A stretch of DNA of 64,000 nucleotides, taken from contig NZ_RQFW01000001.1 in the NCBI RefSeq assembly GCF_004770145.1, positions 62,001 to 126,000 of the forward strand, given 5' to 3'. Below are positions 61,938 through 64,000 of this stretch, one piece after another. The notes beneath the pieces are model-generated. The model made no database searches and was not told the DNA's origin. It worked only from the letters and a program-made list of their open reading frames with translations. The DNA is from Leptospira bourretii. Its GTDB lineage: Bacteria > Spirochaetota > Leptospiria > Leptospirales > Leptospiraceae. Each line of letters begins with the position of its first letter. The stretch's first letter is position 1. The translations under genes and the position numbers were made by a program.

Positions 61938-63458
61938 CTATTTCGGAAAGAGATTTCCAATTCTTTTAGCATAAATCGGATTCATTTGTTCCATTCCGAT
62001 ATATGTAAAGTGGTGGAAGTCTGAAAAACCCTGCATTGGCAAACTTCGGTGAATGTCCCAATAATGGACAGACCCACCTTCTAAAGATTGTAAGTAACGA
62101 AGGTGATCCCTGTACCAATCGGAATCCTCATACCACTCCAAGGAAATGGGATTTTCAGGATTGTTGATGAGGAGAAAAGGGACATTTCGATCTCGAAAAT
62201 GGTCTGCAATTTTTTTGAGATAACGAAAGTGGAAATACGGCCGAAATGTTTCTTCTCGAATCCTTTCTTTTGCTACTTTTAAGGCAACGAGGTATCCGAT
62301 CCCTGGTCTTTTTTCCAAACCCTCAAGCAACCGGTATTGGAAATATTTTCGGTATTCTTCGTCTTTCATACCCAAATAACGGAAGTCTTCTGTTCTTGGT
62401 TCCCTTTTGTATTGTATTCCTGATTTAGCTTCCTCAAGCCCAAAGGTCTGTTCAAGCCGAACCCCCATAGGATCAAAATGATAATCCAAATATGCACCGG
62501 TCGCTTGGTTGGCAAACCACACTCGCTCTAGTTTGACAGTGACTAACTTTTTCTCTTGGAAAAATTGAGGATCCAAGTACAACCTGACCCAACCTTCGCG
62601 GGAGAGGGTGATTTCTTGGTGAATGGTCCCGTTGGATATTTCCATCCGGCAAGGTTTGCCTGCCAAAAGAAATTGTGTTACCTCAACCCAAAATCCTTTC
62701 TCTTTGATTTTTTCGGTGGGAAAAAAACTAAATTTTTGCCCCGTCCAACCCAGTCCGTTGATACCTTCCGGGATCTCGGCACCGGCATAGGCATGATAAC
62801 TCGTGTTGCGTCCAAAACGGTGTTGGATTAAATTCTGTAAATTTTGGAGATAAATATCTTTATAACGATAGAAAGAAAATCCTGAGGAAACAACATATCG
62901 AGACCAAGTGTCCCAGTCCATCGATGTTCCCACTTCCTTTAAGGTTTCCCAAGGAAAGACCCATAAAGACTGGGGCGCTTCCCCGAAGGTAAGTGCATCT
63001 CTGACTACGACCGACTCATCCACAGAATCGTTCCTACCTTCCGGAAATATAACGTAGGTTCGGTGAAGCCTATAATCGATAAAATTAACAGGGTAAACAA
63101 CAAGATCCGGCTCCAAAGGATCAAGCCAATTGAGTAGTAAGTACACATACAATGGGCTATTCCCAGCATAGGCTAAATAAAAAACATCTACATCCAACCC
63201 GAAGTCTCGCAAAAGCGATTCCTTTAGCTTTTGAGAATCAATAGAATAATAGGCAACAGAACTACCAACAACGATGATTCTTTTTTTTGTTTTGGGTAGG
63301 TTCCTAATTCTCTCGTATTCATACAAAAAATTAAAAAAATGGTTCGTGTTCCAAGGAGATTCATTGGGTAACAAAAACTGAATTTTTTTAAAAAATAAAA
63401 AATCAAAACCGAAGAGCGAAACAAAAAAGAGGCATATTAAAAGAATCCGCTGTTTCAT
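61938..63458 (-). CDS. DUF1574-like SGNH protein, MBOAT partner, 506 aa
   Basis: It has one N-terminal membrane anchor and an extracytoplasmic domain with the SGNH-like opening IIVVGSSVAYYSID, the segment NSPLYVYLLLNWLDPLEPDLVVYPVNFIDYRLHR, and late FLLINNPENP and SDFHHFTYIG (candidate His/Asp region). Similar DUF1574 proteins are frequent in Leptospira. It follows an MBOAT gene by 8 bases, paralleling the pair at 41510-44154, so it probably acylates an extracytoplasmic polymer. Confidence 0.8.
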   Translation of the reverse strand: MKQRILLICLFFVSLFGFDFLFFKKIQFLLPNESPWNTNHFFNFLYEYERIRNLPKTKKRIIVVGSSVAYYSIDSQKLKESLLRDFGLDVDVFYLAYAGNSPLYVYLLLNWLDPLEPDLVVYPVNFIDYRLHRTYVIFPEGRNDSVDESVVVRDALTFGEAPQSLWVFPWETLKEVGTSMDWDTWSRYVVSSGFSFYRYKDIYLQNLQNLIQHRFGRNTSYHAYAGAEIPEGINGLGWTGQKFSFFPTEKIKEKGFWVEVTQFLLAGKPCRMEISNGTIHQEITLSREGWVRLYLDPQFFQEKKLVTVKLERVWFANQATGAYLDYHFDPMGVRLEQTFGLEEAKSGIQYKREPRTEDFRYLGMKDEEYRKYFQYRLLEGLEKRPGIGYLVALKVAKERIREETFRPYFHFRYLKKIADHFRDRNVPFLLINNPENPISLEWYEDSDWYRDHLRYLQSLEGGSVHYWDIHRSLPMQGFSDFHHFTYIGMEQMNPIYAKRIGNLFPK

Positions 63459-63466
63459 ATCCCTTC

Positions 63467-64000
63467 CTAAAAAACAAAATACACAAACGGTTTGCTATCG
63501 GCTGAAAATAAAACAATCAGAATGAGGGAAATCGAAGCCAAAACCCCAAAAAAAAGCGTTTTTTCTAAGGAATTTTCCCATTTTTTAAAACCAACTAACA
63601 ACTGCTTATTGTCCTTAAAGTAAAAACTTCCCCAAATATGACCAATGGCAATGACTAAAAAGCAGTAAAGAAAATTCATTTCATAAGTATAAGGTAGCGA
63701 AAAACCCTCTTTTTTTGAAAAAAGGCCCTGTAGGTAGCACAGAGCAGTGGCGAAATTTGGACTTCGGAAGAAAACCCAAAGCAAACTCACCAAAATAAAA
63801 GTTCCAAAAATTCGGATCGGCCGTAGCCAAAAGAAAGAAAGGTCTACGAAGTGCTGCGAGGACCATCTTTCAATGATCAATAAAATTCCGTGACAGGAGC
63901 CCCAGATGACAAAGTTCCAAGATGCCCCGTGCCAAAGGCCACCAATGGCCATCACCAAAAAAAGATTTCTATAGGTGAATAAAGTCCCGATGCGATTCCC
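63467..64000 (-). CDS. MBOAT family O-acyltransferase, C-terminal part; runs off the right edge
   Basis: The frame is open to the window edge (178 codons visible). LFTYRNLF, then GGLWHGASWNFVIWGSCHG is the MBOAT active-site block with the catalytic histidine, followed by several hydrophobic helices (RIFGTFILVSLLWVFFRSPNF). The N-terminal half lies beyond 64000. It is cotranscribed with the SGNH partner. Confidence 0.9.
   Translation of the reverse strand, partial: GNRIGTLFTYRNLFLVMAIGGLWHGASWNFVIWGSCHGILLIIERWSSQHFVDLSFFWLRPIRIFGTFILVSLLWVFFRSPNFATALCYLQGLFSKKEGFSLPYTYEMNFLYCFLVIAIGHIWGSFYFKDNKQLLVGFKKWENSLEKTLFFGVLASISLILIVLFSADSKPFVYFVF

Noticed and set aside
1..64000. CRISPR arrays, tRNA/rRNA genes, insertion sequences, prophage
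   Set aside because: I saw no regularly spaced repeats, no tRNA T-loop with matching acceptor stems, and no transposase, integrase or phage structural proteins.

Overview
The window looks like a chromosomal stretch of a spirochaete of the genus Leptospira, probably a free-living (saprophytic) species. This is inferred from the moderately AT-rich composition, many short lipoprotein signals of the loose spirochaetal type, lipoproteins that carry an F/Y-D-P motif just after the lipidated cysteine, a DUF1574-type SGNH protein next to an MBOAT acyltransferase, and Leptospira-style metabolic genes. I found no rRNA, tRNA, CRISPR array, insertion sequence or prophage. Genes are dense, and many overlap by 1-30 bases, so operons can be read directly.

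Positions 1-12,827 hold an efp-mtnB-SDR-SDR operon diverging from a lysine 2,3-aminomutase gene, a methionine sulfoxide reductase, a GAF hybrid histidine kinase, a DEAD-box helicase, and a CFA-synthase-like / DUF1295 / SDR lipid operon with a divergent quinone-oxidoreductase-like gene. Positions 12,828-20,098 hold an alginate-export-type porin with a structured leader, a BtrH-like operon with two small lipoproteins, a ZIP metal transporter, and a decayed lipoprotein gene. Positions 20,101-23,495 hold epmA, a STAS gene, DUF4279, an orphan response regulator and a YqjD/YqjE-like envelope trio. efp, the aminomutase and epmA together form a complete EF-P beta-lysylation set.

Positions 23,496-28,108 are accessory: a GC-rich palindromic spacer, a Uma2 nuclease-like gene, an antitoxin whose VapC partner has been replaced by a lipoprotein fused to the toxin's first codons, an ArsR/SRPBCC/YdeI/DoxX group and PnuC. 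Positions 28,124-37,187 hold a beta-helix lipoprotein, a methyltransferase and J-like protein pair, aconitase, an outer-membrane/FlgO-like pair and queA. Positions 37,251-44,479 encode a surface-glycan block: GT87, GT4, membrane proteins, MBOAT, SGNH and MazG.

The most unusual locus is 44,476-53,172. It is one continuous operon reading a membrane MCP-like sensor, a secreted caspase-fold protease with a C-terminal membrane domain, three tandem kelch-propeller lipoproteins and a 238-aa protein with an HDLAH motif. It diverges from a pirin gene across a perfect 20-bp palindrome that overlaps promoter elements on both strands. I regard it as the best candidate here for an undescribed system.

Positions 54,151-64,000 hold an S41-type protease homologue lacking the usual catalytic lysine, then an asd / unknown 666-aa protein / pyk / Omp85-like operon, and a second SGNH-MBOAT pair that runs off the window end.
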